From an uncultured bacterium (lineage in GTDB: Bacteria; Vulcanimicrobiota; Xenobia; Xenobiales; Xenobiaceae), in the NCBI GenBank assembly GCA_934644775.1, contig CAKUDB010000008.1, positions 1 through 64,000 of the forward strand: a stretch of 64,000 nucleotides of DNA, read 5' to 3'. The number at the start of each line of letters is the position of its first letter. The stretch's first letter is position 1. Below the pieces are notes generated by a model that was not told the origin of the DNA, did no database searches, and saw only the letters and a list, made by a program, of their open reading frames with translations. Shown here in pieces: positions 26,852 to 36,870 of the stretch. A program made the position numbers and the translations under genes.

Positions 26852-28291
26852 CTAAGCAAGCTCTGGAGGAGTCATCTTAAAAGCAGAAACGGATCGCAAA
26901 ATATTCCAAAAACTGGGAAAAGATACGGCACAACACTGAGCTCCCACTATTTTAATGGGCCGTTTATAAATACAAGCTGCTATACCCAAACTCATAGCCA
27001 AGCGGTGATCACTGTGAGCATCTAAAACGATAGGCTCGCTACTTTCAATTTCTTTACCGGCAGATACTTGATCCCTATTTTCCTTAGATTGCAAACCGAT
27101 AATATCGAATCCATCTTCGTATTCTTTTGACTTGACTCCAAGTTTTTTTAGCTCATGCAAAGTCATACTTATACGATCTGATTCCTTCTGACGCAACTGA
27201 TAAGCGCCTCGCACTCTGGTAATACCATAAGCTTTAGAAGCGATTACTGCCAAAAGTGGAATTTCGTCTATACATAAGGGAATATCTTTAGGGCGAACGT
27301 CGACCCCTTTAAGATGGGAATAATCGACGGTTATACCTCCGACCATTTCGCCATAATTATAATTAGAAAATCTTGCACAAATCTTCGCACCCATGCGCCT
27401 TAGAACATTAAAAAAGCCTATTCTGGTAGGATTTATAACCAAATGATCAATCACAATATGTGAATGAGGTTTCATCACAGCTAAAGCAATTAAAAAGGCC
27501 GCCGAAGAGGGGTCGCCATAAACATTATATTGGAACCCTTTTATCCTATTACCATTGGCAGTAAAGACGATCTTGTGCTGGCCGTCAGGTAGATTTTGCT
27601 CTTTAACTTTAAAGCCCAACTTTCTCAGCATAATTTCACTATGGTCGCGACTCTTTAAGGGTTCAGTTAAAGTCAGCTTCAAGTTTCCCATAGATAGAGC
27701 CGCCAATAGAGCAGCCGTCTTTAGCTGAGCGCTGGCACTTTTCGTTTCAATCTCTATACAATTGTCTTTTATAGTGCTGTGTTCTTGAGCCCAATCTTGG
27801 TTATCAGGATGGAGAGAGCCAGTTATACGTAAAGGAGCACAATGATTTTCTCCCAAACATTCGACTTTAGCGCCGAATTTTTCCAGTACGGCAGCCAACC
27901 TATCCATAGGACGCTGGCTTAAACTTTTGTCTCCTACTAAAACATAAACTCCGGAAGATACTGCCAAAAGTCCGGCAATAAAACGCATACAAGCCCCAGA
28001 ATTTCCACAATCTAAAGGAACTTCACTTAAAGCTGGCCCCTTAGCCCCCCAGCCTGTTACCGTCGCGATCCTATTATCCTTTATCTCAATAGAAGCCCCT
28101 AACTGACGCAAAACATTGACCACGGAAAGGCAGTCGGCAGCATTGGAGATTCCGTTTATGACAGATTCGCCTTCGGCCATAGCAGCAAAAATTAGCGCCC
28201 TCTGTCCAATTGACTTGTCACCGGGGACAAAAAAGCGCCCCCTAAACGGCTTCTTTGACTGGTTATCAATCAACAATAAATCAGCAGACAT
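26852..28291 (-). CDS. aroA: 3-phosphoshikimate 1-carboxyvinyltransferase (EPSP synthase)
   Basis: It transfers enolpyruvyl from PEP to shikimate-3-phosphate (step 6). The 479-aa protein contains PGDKSIGQRALI at about residues 23-34, LDCGNSGACMRFIAGLL, VGDKSLSQRPMDRL, SASAQLKTAALLAAL, RQKESDRI and DHRLAMS. The loop GNSGACMR differs from the commonest GNAGTAMR. Length is slightly above typical because of an insert near residues 145-170. AGGGGA precedes the ATG. aroE follows directly. Confidence 0.94.
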   Translation of the reverse strand: MSADLLLIDNQSKKPFRGRFFVPGDKSIGQRALIFAAMAEGESVINGISNAADCLSVVNVLRQLGASIEIKDNRIATVTGWGAKGPALSEVPLDCGNSGACMRFIAGLLAVSSGVYVLVGDKSLSQRPMDRLAAVLEKFGAKVECLGENHCAPLRITGSLHPDNQDWAQEHSTIKDNCIEIETKSASAQLKTAALLAALSMGNLKLTLTEPLKSRDHSEIMLRKLGFKVKEQNLPDGQHKIVFTANGNRIKGFQYNVYGDPSSAAFLIALAVMKPHSHIVIDHLVINPTRIGFFNVLRRMGAKICARFSNYNYGEMVGGITVDYSHLKGVDVRPKDIPLCIDEIPLLAVIASKAYGITRVRGAYQLRQKESDRISMTLHELKKLGVKSKEYEDGFDIIGLQSKENRDQVSAGKEIESSEPIVLDAHSDHRLAMSLGIAACIYKRPIKIVGAQCCAVSFPSFWNILRSVSAFKMTPPELA

Positions 28292-28418
28292 ACCATTTCC
28301 CCTATTTTCTAGTTCTGAATGCTAGATATACTAGCCCCGGACAGCGGCCTTAGCAGCCTAGAGCCGGAGTGAAATCCTTTACTTTTTTTCTAAAATAAGT
28401 TCTTATGGGGCAGAAAAT

Positions 28419-28459
28419 GATTAAGGCGGAGTTTCTAACCAAAAACTCCACCTTAATCA
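28419..28459 (-). terminator. Terminator after dapA
   Basis: A 16-17-bp stem (28419-28434 with 28443-28459, one mismatch) lies just after the dapA stop. On the minus strand a short T-rich stretch follows. Confidence 0.65.
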
Positions 28460-28462
28460 TAG

Positions 28463-29401
28463 CTACAGAACTCCGGCCTTTTCCATTATACAGCGCAACT
28501 GTTTTATTTCATTTTCTGAAGCTCGACGCAATGGCATACGCAACCCGCCCACATCGAATCCTTGCAAATGCAAAGCAGCTTTGACGAGAATCGGGTTGGC
28601 CACAACGAATAAATCGGTAAATAATGGATATAAACGCAAATGGAGCCGTCTAGCTTTGGCTATATCACCAGAAAAATAAGCTTCTATCATCTCTTTAACC
28701 AAAGAACCGGCTATATGAGAGGTAACGCTGATAACTCCTACACCTCCCACAGCAATCGTCGGCAATATGGAAGAATCATCGCCGCTGTAAATTTCCATAG
28801 CCCGACTCTCTACAAAGCGAGCATATCTTCCAGCCTGTTCCGCCTCGGTCTTTTCCAAAGCGGAACTAAGCTCGCTGATAGGCTCTAAACTGGACAGCGA
28901 CTCTTTCACGGCAATTACATTGGGTATAGAAGCGATCTTAGCCAGTGTAGCAGGCTTAATTTCCACGCCAGTACGCCCAGGGATATTATAGGCAATAATG
29001 GGCAACTCCACCGCCTCAGCTACAGCGCGAAAATGCTCATATAAAGCGTCTTGCGGGGGCTTATTGTAATAAGGAGCCACCACTAAAAGAGCATCGGCTC
29101 CACGTTCTTTCGCTTTTAAGGAAAAATCTATAGTCGCTTGAGTGCTGTTGGTACCGGTACCACAGACTAACAATTTATCGCCCAATTCATTTTTAAGCAC
29201 TTCAAAAAGGCGCAGCTTCTCTTCAGCATTAAGTGTAGGTGCCTCACCGGTAGTAGCGGCCGCTACTATAGTATCGGTTCCTGAAGCTAGAAGGTGGCGA
29301 GCTAATTGGGCAGCTTTTTTATAATCAACTTCTAAAGTGGGAGTAAAAGGCGTTACCATAGCGGTTAACAGCCTTCCTAATGCCAATTTACTTTTGCTCA
29401 T
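28463..29401 (-). CDS. dapA: 4-hydroxy-tetrahydrodipicolinate synthase
   Basis: It condenses pyruvate with aspartate semialdehyde, the first committed step to DAP and lysine. This is a 312-aa TIM barrel. GRLLTAMVTPFTP opens it; AAATTGEAPTLN holds the conserved Thr pair, YYNKPPQ the Tyr, IIAYNIPGRTGV the catalytic Tyr region, and VIAVKESL the Schiff-base Lys. A moderately longer, charged loop (EKTEAEQAGRYARFVESRA) replaces the usual short segment. AGAGG precedes the ATG. The fused lysC-lysA is 4.7 kb away. Confidence 0.93.
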   Translation of the reverse strand: MSKSKLALGRLLTAMVTPFTPTLEVDYKKAAQLARHLLASGTDTIVAAATTGEAPTLNAEEKLRLFEVLKNELGDKLLVCGTGTNSTQATIDFSLKAKERGADALLVVAPYYNKPPQDALYEHFRAVAEAVELPIIAYNIPGRTGVEIKPATLAKIASIPNVIAVKESLSSLEPISELSSALEKTEAEQAGRYARFVESRAMEIYSGDDSSILPTIAVGGVGVISVTSHIAGSLVKEMIEAYFSGDIAKARRLHLRLYPLFTDLFVVANPILVKAALHLQGFDVGGLRMPLRRASENEIKQLRCIMEKAGVL

Positions 29402-29468
29402 TCTATAGAACCTCTATTGGGAAAAAATAACTAAGTTTTTATATTAAAATGTTAGTGTTATAGAACTT

Positions 29469-29945
29469 TTAATTTTTCTTATCGGCAGATCGATAAGCTT
29501 CGCTGGAACGAGCCGCTTCCGGATTCTCGTAACCGGAGGCGCTGCCTAAGTTGCCGTAACGGTAATTCTGGAAATTGTCACCATTAGGTTTAGGCTCTGG
29601 CTCATGGGTAGTGAAGGTAGAAATATCTTCTTTTAATTCAGCGGTAAAGTCTTGGCTCTTGCCCTTAGCTACTCCAAGCAAAAAACCCACAGGAATAAAT
29701 ACCAAGCTCAATCCCATGGCGAAGAAGATAAACATAACGGTTCTGGAATCGTCAGGAGCTAACACCAGACCACTATGACTGACGCAAGCAGCTAAAAAAG
29801 TACAAATGGCCACTGCCAAAAGTGCGCCGCGAAAACCGCGAAAAAGTAAAGAAAAGAAATCAGACTTAATTCGGTTAGAGAAGGTACCAGACCAAAACCA
29901 AAGTCCTCCTATAGAAACAGCACACAGCAAATGAACCGCTATCAT
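29469..29945 (-). CDS. Membrane protein of unknown function
   Basis: The protein has 158 aa with three predicted membrane helices (about residues 2-19, 38-57, 72-92). A hydrophilic tail rich in Asn, Ser, Glu and Tyr (about 95-158) follows. No motif is recognised. There is no good ribosome site before the ATG. It is upstream of dapA on the same strand with a 67-nt gap. Confidence 0.6.
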   Translation of the reverse strand: MIAVHLLCAVSIGGLWFWSGTFSNRIKSDFFSLLFRGFRGALLAVAICTFLAACVSHSGLVLAPDDSRTVMFIFFAMGLSLVFIPVGFLLGVAKGKSQDFTAELKEDISTFTTHEPEPKPNGDNFQNYRYGNLGSASGYENPEAARSSEAYRSADKKN

Positions 29946-30119
29946 ATATGTCGTCTTCGCTCTTAAGTTGACTTTCTCCTATAAATGGGCTCCCCTTTTC
30001 TTTGCTCAAAATTATGGATTTTTAAGGCATTACCTAAGATAATGCCCAGCTATGATGACTTATTCGGCACCAAGCCATTTTTTTAGACTAAAATCGCCAA
30101 ATCGAACCTTAAAAGTAAT

Positions 30120-30148
30120 TTGACCAAGCAAGGATTTTCTTTTATATC
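30120..30148 (+). promoter_or_regulatory. Candidate sigma70 promoter for glnA
   Basis: TTGACC (30120-30125), a 17-nt spacer and TATATC (30143-30148) lie about 115 nt before the glnA ATG. The rest of the gap 29946-30262 shows no gene. I saw no recognisable riboswitch in the leader. Confidence 0.5.
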
Positions 30149-30262
30149 AACAAAAAACAGCACCGTAAGTTCAGGTTAGATTAGCGGTAGTAGCTAGAAA
30201 AGGTCTTAAAGTTTGCCACCGCACATTTTTGTATAAAGATACTAGAAAGAGACTAAAACACT

Positions 30263-31600
30263 ATGTCAGAAAAACAATTGACTCGCGATGATGTGGTAAA
30301 GTTAGTTCATGATCTCGACATTAAGTTGTTGCATTTGCAATTTACAGATATTCTCGGCGGGATGAAGAACGTAGGTATTCCCGGAAGACATATTGAGAGT
30401 GTTTTAGATGATGGGGTGCTTTTTGACGGCTCCTCCATAGAAGGCTTCGTGCGCATAGAAGAATCGGATATGCGCCTTATGGCCGATCCGGCCACTTTTT
30501 CTATACTGCCTTGGAAAGACAGTTCGTGCAAAGAAGCTCGCATGATTTGCGACGTGACTACTCCTGACGGACGTCCTTTTGCCGGCGATCCGCGTGGTTT
30601 CCTCAAAAAGATGATTGCCAAAGCCCATAAGCTTGGCTTGGAAATGATGGCCGGGCCGGAAGCAGAGTTCTTCCTCTTCGAGCGTGATGAACAAGGACGA
30701 CCTACGACTAGAACTCACGATAAGGCCGGCTATTTTGATTTAGCTCCGGTAGACAGAGGCGAATTTGCTCGCCAGCAAATAGTAACTGCGCTTGAAGCTA
30801 TGGGCTTTTTAATTGAAGCTTCTCACCACGAGTGTGGTTTCGGTCAGCATGAAATCGACTTTAAATATGCCGACGCCTTGAAAACTGCCGACCAAGTAGT
30901 TACCTTCCGTATGGCCGTAAAGACTGTAGCTATGAATTGCGGCTTACATGCAACCTTTATGCCTAAGCCCGTCTACGGTATCGCCGGCTCCGGTATGCAC
31001 GTTAACCAGTCGATCTTTAAAGATGGAAAGAATCTTTTCTTCGACGAAAAAGCTCCTCGTCAGCTCTCCGAAACTTGCTTGCACTACATTGGCGGTCTGA
31101 TGAAACATGCCAGAGCTTTTACCGCTTTTACTAATCCTATTGTTAATTCTTACAAGCGCCTTGTCCCCGGCCATGAAGCTCCCCTTTATGTCACCTGGGC
31201 TGAAAAGAATCGCAGTCCTATGATTCGTATTCCAGCTCCTCGGGGCAAGAGTACCCGTGTGGAAGTTCGCTCTCCGGATCCTTCATGCAATCCCTATTTA
31301 GCTATTGGCCTAATGCTTTGCGCTGGCTTAGACGGTATCGAAAATAGGTTGGATCCAGGCCCGGCCATGAATTGCAACCTTTACGATCTCAGCCCCGAAG
31401 AACTCGAAAAGCGTCAGATTGAAACTCTGCCCACTTCTTTAGAAGAGGCCTTGCAAGCCTTCCAAGAAGATGATCTCTTGCGCGAAGCTGTCGGCCGTCA
31501 TATTTGGTCACAGTTCCAGGCGGCTAAGTATCAAGAGTGGGATGCTTACCGCACTCAAGTACATCCCTGGGAGTTAGATCATTACTTAGGTATTTATTAG
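30263..31600 (+). CDS. glnA: Glutamine synthetase type I (GSI-alpha)
   Basis: It makes glutamine from glutamate, ammonia and ATP. The 445-aa length fits the GSI-alpha class. Seen are FDGSSIEGFVRIEESDM (with the Arg used for glutamine feedback in GSI-alpha), GPEAEFFLF, HECGFGQHEID, GSGMHVNQS and the RTQVHPWE C-terminus. The segment NLYDLSPEE resembles the adenylylation-site loop of GSI-beta, although no glnE is present here. It is monocistronic: promoter upstream, strong terminator downstream. Confidence 0.96.
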   Translation: MSEKQLTRDDVVKLVHDLDIKLLHLQFTDILGGMKNVGIPGRHIESVLDDGVLFDGSSIEGFVRIEESDMRLMADPATFSILPWKDSSCKEARMICDVTTPDGRPFAGDPRGFLKKMIAKAHKLGLEMMAGPEAEFFLFERDEQGRPTTRTHDKAGYFDLAPVDRGEFARQQIVTALEAMGFLIEASHHECGFGQHEIDFKYADALKTADQVVTFRMAVKTVAMNCGLHATFMPKPVYGIAGSGMHVNQSIFKDGKNLFFDEKAPRQLSETCLHYIGGLMKHARAFTAFTNPIVNSYKRLVPGHEAPLYVTWAEKNRSPMIRIPAPRGKSTRVEVRSPDPSCNPYLAIGLMLCAGLDGIENRLDPGPAMNCNLYDLSPEELEKRQIETLPTSLEEALQAFQEDDLLREAVGRHIWSQFQAAKYQEWDAYRTQVHPWELDHYLGIY

Positions 31601-31674
31601 GGTAGACGACAAGTTCCAGCAATTTGCCAAGTTTAGCTAATTGTCTTAAAAAAATCTGATACATCCCTAAACTT

Positions 31675-31719
31675 TAGGCGGCCGACAGTATATAATAGGT
31701 GCGGTCGCCTAGTTTTTTT
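31675..31719 (+). terminator. Strong intrinsic terminator of glnA
   Basis: TAGGCGGCCG (31675-31684) pairs with CGGTCGCCTA (31702-31711), with one mismatch. T7 follows at 31713-31719. Confidence 0.85.
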
Positions 31720-31788
31720 GTTCAATTCTGCGGCGCTCCAGCTTAAATGGCGAATTTAAAATTCCATATTTGTCGGCAAGGAAATACC

Positions 31789-32697
31789 ATGCAAGAATAT
31801 ATCAGACCAAACTTTGTTATCGTTACCGGACTTTCCGGAGCGGGAAAAAGTCAGGTAATGAAATGCTTTGAAGATCAAAACTATTATTGTGTAGACAATA
31901 TTCCTCCGATCTTGATTCCCGACCTGATGAAACTTTGCCATAATTGCGGTATTTTTTATTTAGCAGTTGCTCTAGATATTCGCAATAAGGATTTTTTTGC
32001 CGATTTAATGCCGGTTTTAAAGCAAACGGAAGAGATGGGCCAAGCGCCTTATATCGTCTTTTTGGAAGCCTCCAACGAAGTGCTCATCCATCGCTATGCC
32101 GAATCGCGCCGTCAACACCCCTTAGCTCCCAATGATAGAGCCGTCAACGGTATCTTGAAAGAGAGGGAGATGTTGAAGTTTTTGAAAGACAGGGCTTCCT
32201 TAGTTCTGGATACTTCCAAAACAACTTCCCATCAGTTGCGAGGCTTGATTTTTCAGTATTTTAATTCTAAAGAAGATATTCAAAGCAAACTACACATCGT
32301 AAGCTTTGGTTTTAAATACGGTGCGCCGACAGATGTTGATTTAATTTTTGATTGTCGCTTCTTACCTAACCCTTATTATATCGCTAAATTGCGCCAATTA
32401 TCGGGATTAGATGAACCGGTGCGAGAATACTTACATAATTTTGAAACTTACCATATCTTCGCCGATAAAATTATAGACTTACTTACCTTTTTGTTGCCTC
32501 AATATCTAAAAGAAGGTAAACCTCAAATAAATGTTGCTTTCGGTTGTACAGGAGGACGCCATCGCTCTGTAGCTCTAGCTGAAGAAATTGCCCAAGCTAT
32601 GACCAAGAAACAGTATGAAACTTCAGTAGAGCACCGCGATATTAAGTTATCCACCAGAAGCAACGATTCTCTTTTAACTCAGCAGCCTCCCCAATAG
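31789..32697 (+). CDS. rapZ: RapZ/YvcJ-family nucleotide-binding RNase adapter
   Basis: This is a P-loop protein; in E. coli RapZ controls glucosamine-6-phosphate synthase via small-RNA decay. Walker A VTGLSGAGKSQ lies near residue 10, YYCVDNIPP follows, and the C-terminal domain has SFGFKYGAP, FDCRFLPNPYY and FGCTGGRHRSV. The ATG at 31789 (302 aa) has AAGGAA six nt upstream and is preferred to 31747. It is followed by yvcK after 10 nt, the conserved rapZ-yvcK pair; the whiA gene usual in Firmicutes is missing. Confidence 0.93.
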   Translation: MQEYIRPNFVIVTGLSGAGKSQVMKCFEDQNYYCVDNIPPILIPDLMKLCHNCGIFYLAVALDIRNKDFFADLMPVLKQTEEMGQAPYIVFLEASNEVLIHRYAESRRQHPLAPNDRAVNGILKEREMLKFLKDRASLVLDTSKTTSHQLRGLIFQYFNSKEDIQSKLHIVSFGFKYGAPTDVDLIFDCRFLPNPYYIAKLRQLSGLDEPVREYLHNFETYHIFADKIIDLLTFLLPQYLKEGKPQINVAFGCTGGRHRSVALAEEIAQAMTKKQYETSVEHRDIKLSTRSNDSLLTQQPPQ

Positions 32698-32707
32698 AAA
32701 AGAAAAA

Positions 32708-34072
32708 ATGAAATTATTAAAGCAAATATTCAGCCTATTTAAGTGGCTGCTGCCCGGCATGGGAGTAAAGAGGTGGATTTTCTCCTTAGCGGTCGGTTTA
32801 CTATTTTTTTCCGTCGGCTTAATGTTATTGACAGCCAATAAGACGGCGCTTTTTTTGGAGCTATCGATCCAAAATATATTACTTAACCGCTTTGGTTTCC
32901 AAGTATCTAGTATTGCTATCGATATTTTGATGCTTACAGCCGGTATGTTAATTATGTGCTGGGCTGCCTGTAAGGTCTTTACAGTTATATATAAAACTAA
33001 ACAACCTCACGACGACCGAGCTCTAGTCGATTTAATGTATGAGCGCCGCCAGCTTAGTCACGGCTTAAAGATAGTGGCTGTAGGAGGCGGAACTGGTCTC
33101 TCTACGCTCTTACGCGGATTAAAGAGACATACTTCAAATATTACTGCTATTGTAAGTGTTTCCGATGACGGCGGAAGCTCAGGACGCCTTTCTAAAGAGC
33201 TGGGTATTTTGCCTCCGGGTGACTTACGCAACTGCATGACGGCCCTAGCGGACGACGAAAATTTGCTTAATGAGCTATTTCGTTATCGCTTCAAAAAAGA
33301 CGGCTCCGGTTTAGGTGGCCATTCCTTTGGCAACTTATTTTTGGCAGCTCTAACCGATATGTATCACAACGATTTTGAAGAAGCCCTACGTAAGGGGAGC
33401 CAGATTCTCAATATTAGAGGTATGGTTTTACCTGCAACTTTAACTCCTACTACCCTATGTGCCAAGATGCTCGACGGCCGACTCATAAAAGGAGAGAGTG
33501 AGATACCGGAAGCTCACGGCCAGATAACCGATATCTTTTTAGAGCCGAGCCATTGCACACCACCAGAAGAAGTATTTAAGGTGATAGCTGAAGCTGATTG
33601 TATCGTCCTAGGGCCGGGCAGTTTATATACAAGTGTGATTCCTCCCCTTCTAATCGACGGTATTGCCGAAGCCATAAAAAAATCGAAAGCCCCCAAAATT
33701 TACGTCTGTAATGTTATGACCCAACCGGGAGAAACGGACAAATATAGCGCTGCCGATCACCTACAAGCTATACATCATCATGTAGGCGGCCGTATTGTCG
33801 ATTATATTGTCGTCAATCTGGCTCCCCCTAATAAGCTGCGTCAAAAATATCAAAAGACTGGAGCCCATCCTATAAAAGCCGATTTAGCCAGACTGAGATC
33901 TATGCAAGTAACCCCTATCTCAGCTAATTTGGTTAATGAAGAAGTAGTTGTACGTCACGATCCAGTCTATTTGGCAGAAACGATTATAGATATTACAGCA
34001 GCTCATCGCTCTAAAAGTGGAGAATTTTCCTTACTTCGTTCCCAAAGTTCTGAGCTTAAAGCTGTCAATTGA
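32708..34072 (+). CDS. yvcK: YvcK/CofD-like gluconeogenesis factor with N-terminal membrane anchor
   Basis: The 454-aa protein has two N-terminal membrane helices (about 19-40 and 68-90) and a YvcK domain from about 115. Motifs are VAVGGGTGLSTLLRGLK, VSVSDDGGSSGRLSKELG, PPGDLRNCM, GHSFGNLFLAAL and GPGSLYTSVIPPLL. YvcK binds UDP-sugars in Bacillus and supports growth on gluconeogenic carbon and cell-shape control. The membrane anchor occurs in several other phyla. Coupled to rapZ. Confidence 0.93.
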   Translation: MKLLKQIFSLFKWLLPGMGVKRWIFSLAVGLLFFSVGLMLLTANKTALFLELSIQNILLNRFGFQVSSIAIDILMLTAGMLIMCWAACKVFTVIYKTKQPHDDRALVDLMYERRQLSHGLKIVAVGGGTGLSTLLRGLKRHTSNITAIVSVSDDGGSSGRLSKELGILPPGDLRNCMTALADDENLLNELFRYRFKKDGSGLGGHSFGNLFLAALTDMYHNDFEEALRKGSQILNIRGMVLPATLTPTTLCAKMLDGRLIKGESEIPEAHGQITDIFLEPSHCTPPEEVFKVIAEADCIVLGPGSLYTSVIPPLLIDGIAEAIKKSKAPKIYVCNVMTQPGETDKYSAADHLQAIHHHVGGRIVDYIVVNLAPPNKLRQKYQKTGAHPIKADLARLRSMQVTPISANLVNEEVVVRHDPVYLAETIIDITAAHRSKSGEFSLLRSQSSELKAVN

Positions 34073-34133
34073 CGAATTAAACTAAGTTTTTTTCTAAGCC
34101 TAGCCTATTTTTTAAGGAGTCATAGTTACAAAA

Positions 34134-36758
34134 GTGGCCATATTTAATATCATAAAATTTTCCGACAGCACTATCAAAACCAAACAAGATTGGGCCAATG
34201 TCGAAAAGCAAATTTACCAATGCCTAAATGCTCACCGCTTACCAGTAGTAATATTTGCCTCTTCAAAGGAAGCTACTACCTTATTGGAAGAGCTAATCAG
34301 TTTTGCTTCTCAAAAAGGCAGCTCTTTGGGTACCCTTTCAGAAACGAACTTAAAGGCTGGTACAGATCAATTTAAAGATTATTACTATAAGTTGGCCTCC
34401 CAACTTTTAGATGGAGATAAAATTTCAGCTTGGGATAATATTTTTTCGGAAATTGATCGACTCTTATTGGGAATTTCTTTAACTAAAGAAGCTACTGCGC
34501 GTCTTAGAGCCCGCCTATTAAGTTTAGCTAAAAGGCTCACTTCTCATATGGGATATGCCTATTTAAAGCGCCATTTTGCCGATAAAAAGATTTGTTTATG
34601 GGAAGCAACTTCTGCCTTACACAGCTCCTTGGCAGATAATCAGCAACCAACCTCAGAATATTTGCAAGCTTCCCTGGCCACTTTGGAAGCTGATTCGCAA
34701 TTACAAAGCCAATTATCTGAATATGATATTATCGTCACTCAAGGGGGTATAGCGACTAATCATCAAAATGAACCTGTCTTACTAGGGCGAGACGGGGCAG
34801 ATTTAAGTGCTGCAGCCTTAGGCTTAAAACTAGAGGCAGAAAAGGTAGATTTTTGGAGTGATTTGCCCGGTTTTTATACTGCCGATCCCCATTTAATTCC
34901 CTCAGCCCGCCTTTTACGCCATTTAGACTATGCCGAAGCTCAGGAGTTAGCTTCGGTCGGCTTGCCTATAGTGAGTCCTAGAGCTATTTCCTTTCTGGCC
35001 CAATCCCACATCCCCATATATGTACGTTGCTCTGAAAAGCCGGAATTAGAAGGGACTTGCATTAGTGACGATCACTTAGGCGACACTATTTGCGTAAAAG
35101 CTCTTACCGCTTCTACGGGAGTCACCTTAGTTTCCCTAGATAATATAAGTATGTGGCAACAAGTCGGTTTTTTGGCTAAAATATTCGCTATTTTTGCCAA
35201 GCACGACCTTTCTATAGACTTAGTAGCCACTTCTCAAAGCAACGTTACCGTATCTTTAGATAATTCTACTGATGCAGCTACAACCCATAAATTAAAAGAA
35301 CTGTTGCCCGATTTGAGCTTGTATTGTTCTCCTAAACTAATTGCTCCCTGTGCAGCTTTAAGTTTAGTAGGCCGCAAGATGCGTTCCAATTTACATAAAC
35401 TTGGGCCTACTTTAGAAATATTTGAAGAAGAAAAAGTACACTTGCTCAGTCAAGCTGCCTCTGACTTAAACTTCACCTTCGTAGTAGACCAAACTCAAGC
35501 TGAACGCCTTTTAAAAACTCTACATGCCCAACTTTTTTCTGGCATTCCCGATCCGCAAGTCTTTGGAGCTAGCTTTAGGCAAGAGTTTCTGGACAATCCT
35601 ACGCTCCACAATAAGAGGGCCAATTACAATTCTGTTTGGTGGATACAAGAGCGCCAAAAATTGCTCAATATTGAAAAGACGCCAGCTTACGTATATCATA
35701 AGCCAACTTTGGTAGCCAATGCGCAAATGCTACTCAATTTGAGCTCAGTCGATAAGGTTTTCTTTGCTATAAAGGCCAATAGCAACCGAGAAATACTGAA
35801 AGTATTTGCTCAACAGGGATTAGGTTTCGAATGTGTTTCCGTAGGAGAGTTGGAGAGAGTGCGCAGTCTATTCCCCACTTTACCTACAGATCGCTTACTG
35901 TTTACTCCCAACTTTGCTTCGGGTAAAGATTTTTCTTCCGGCTTTAAATTGGGAGCTATGGTAACTTTAGACAATATCCAGCCTCTTAAATTATGGCCGG
36001 AAATTTTCAAAGGGCGCGAAGTTTTACTGCGTCTCGATTTGGGACACGGTTCGGGCCATAGTCGCAAAGTACGTACTGCCGGCAACTTTTCCAAATTTGG
36101 TATTCCTCTAACTGAATTATCCGAAGTTAAACAACTTACCCAAGAGTTGGCAATAACTGTTATCGGTTTGCATTCCCACAGTGGCAGCGGTATCAAAACT
36201 CCGGACACTTGGGCCCAAGCGGCTTTACACTTATCAGAATGTGCCGAGCTTTTCCCCGAAGTAAAATACTTAGATTTAGGTGGCGGCTTAGGGGTGCCGG
36301 AGAGGCGTGACTTGGATACTTTAGACTTAAATAGCCTCGATCAGCGTCTACTCTTATTTAAGAATAGCCATAAGCAGTGCCAAATAATAATCGAGCCGGG
36401 TCGCTTTTTAGTAGCTCAAGCCGGTATTATTTTAACTAAAGTAAATCAAACTAAGCGAAAAGGCGATAAATTATTTATCGGTTGCGACGCCGGAATGCAA
36501 ACTCTAATTCGTCCGGCCCTTTACGGTGCCTACCACGAGATAGTTAATCTCAGCCGCTGGGGTGAGCCTAAAAGCGATTTAGCTGATATTGTCGGCCCTA
36601 TTTGTGAAACTGGCGACACTTTAGGTAGAGATCGCCGTATAGAGCATACAAAAAGTGGAGATATACTTTTAATCGACACGGCTGGAGCTTACGGATTTAC
36701 TATGAGCAGTAATTATAACTTGCGACCGCTAGCAGAAGAGCTTATCGTTTCTGAATAA
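34134..36758 (+). CDS. lysAC: Bifunctional aspartokinase - diaminopimelate decarboxylase fusion
   Basis: This 874-aa fusion joins the first and last enzymes of lysine synthesis. Residues about 1-300 are an amino-acid-kinase domain (VTQGGIATN, LGRDGADLSAA, VDFWSDLPGFYTADP), and about 320-470 ACT-like regulatory repeats. From about 525 comes a fold-type III DapDC/LysA: PLP Lys near 547 in FAIKANSN, FECVSVGELE, GLHSHSGSG, YLDLGGGLG, IIEPGRFLVA and PICETGD. The kinase phosphate loop reads IIKFSDSTIKT instead of KFGGTSV, so kinase activity is doubtful. The start is GTG, with AAGGAG 14 nt upstream. Fusions of this type are known in Xanthomonas relatives. Confidence 0.9.
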   Translation: MAIFNIIKFSDSTIKTKQDWANVEKQIYQCLNAHRLPVVIFASSKEATTLLEELISFASQKGSSLGTLSETNLKAGTDQFKDYYYKLASQLLDGDKISAWDNIFSEIDRLLLGISLTKEATARLRARLLSLAKRLTSHMGYAYLKRHFADKKICLWEATSALHSSLADNQQPTSEYLQASLATLEADSQLQSQLSEYDIIVTQGGIATNHQNEPVLLGRDGADLSAAALGLKLEAEKVDFWSDLPGFYTADPHLIPSARLLRHLDYAEAQELASVGLPIVSPRAISFLAQSHIPIYVRCSEKPELEGTCISDDHLGDTICVKALTASTGVTLVSLDNISMWQQVGFLAKIFAIFAKHDLSIDLVATSQSNVTVSLDNSTDAATTHKLKELLPDLSLYCSPKLIAPCAALSLVGRKMRSNLHKLGPTLEIFEEEKVHLLSQAASDLNFTFVVDQTQAERLLKTLHAQLFSGIPDPQVFGASFRQEFLDNPTLHNKRANYNSVWWIQERQKLLNIEKTPAYVYHKPTLVANAQMLLNLSSVDKVFFAIKANSNREILKVFAQQGLGFECVSVGELERVRSLFPTLPTDRLLFTPNFASGKDFSSGFKLGAMVTLDNIQPLKLWPEIFKGREVLLRLDLGHGSGHSRKVRTAGNFSKFGIPLTELSEVKQLTQELAITVIGLHSHSGSGIKTPDTWAQAALHLSECAELFPEVKYLDLGGGLGVPERRDLDTLDLNSLDQRLLLFKNSHKQCQIIIEPGRFLVAQAGIILTKVNQTKRKGDKLFIGCDAGMQTLIRPALYGAYHEIVNLSRWGEPKSDLADIVGPICETGDTLGRDRRIEHTKSGDILLIDTAGAYGFTMSSNYNLRPLAEELIVSE

Positions 36759-36870
36759 ATTGATTTTTTCTATAAGGCCCAAAAACTATTTTAATGCCTG
36801 GCCAATAGGAATTAAAAGGCATATAGAGAACCAATCCAGACTACACAGCGCTTAGAGGTGTTTTTTCATA

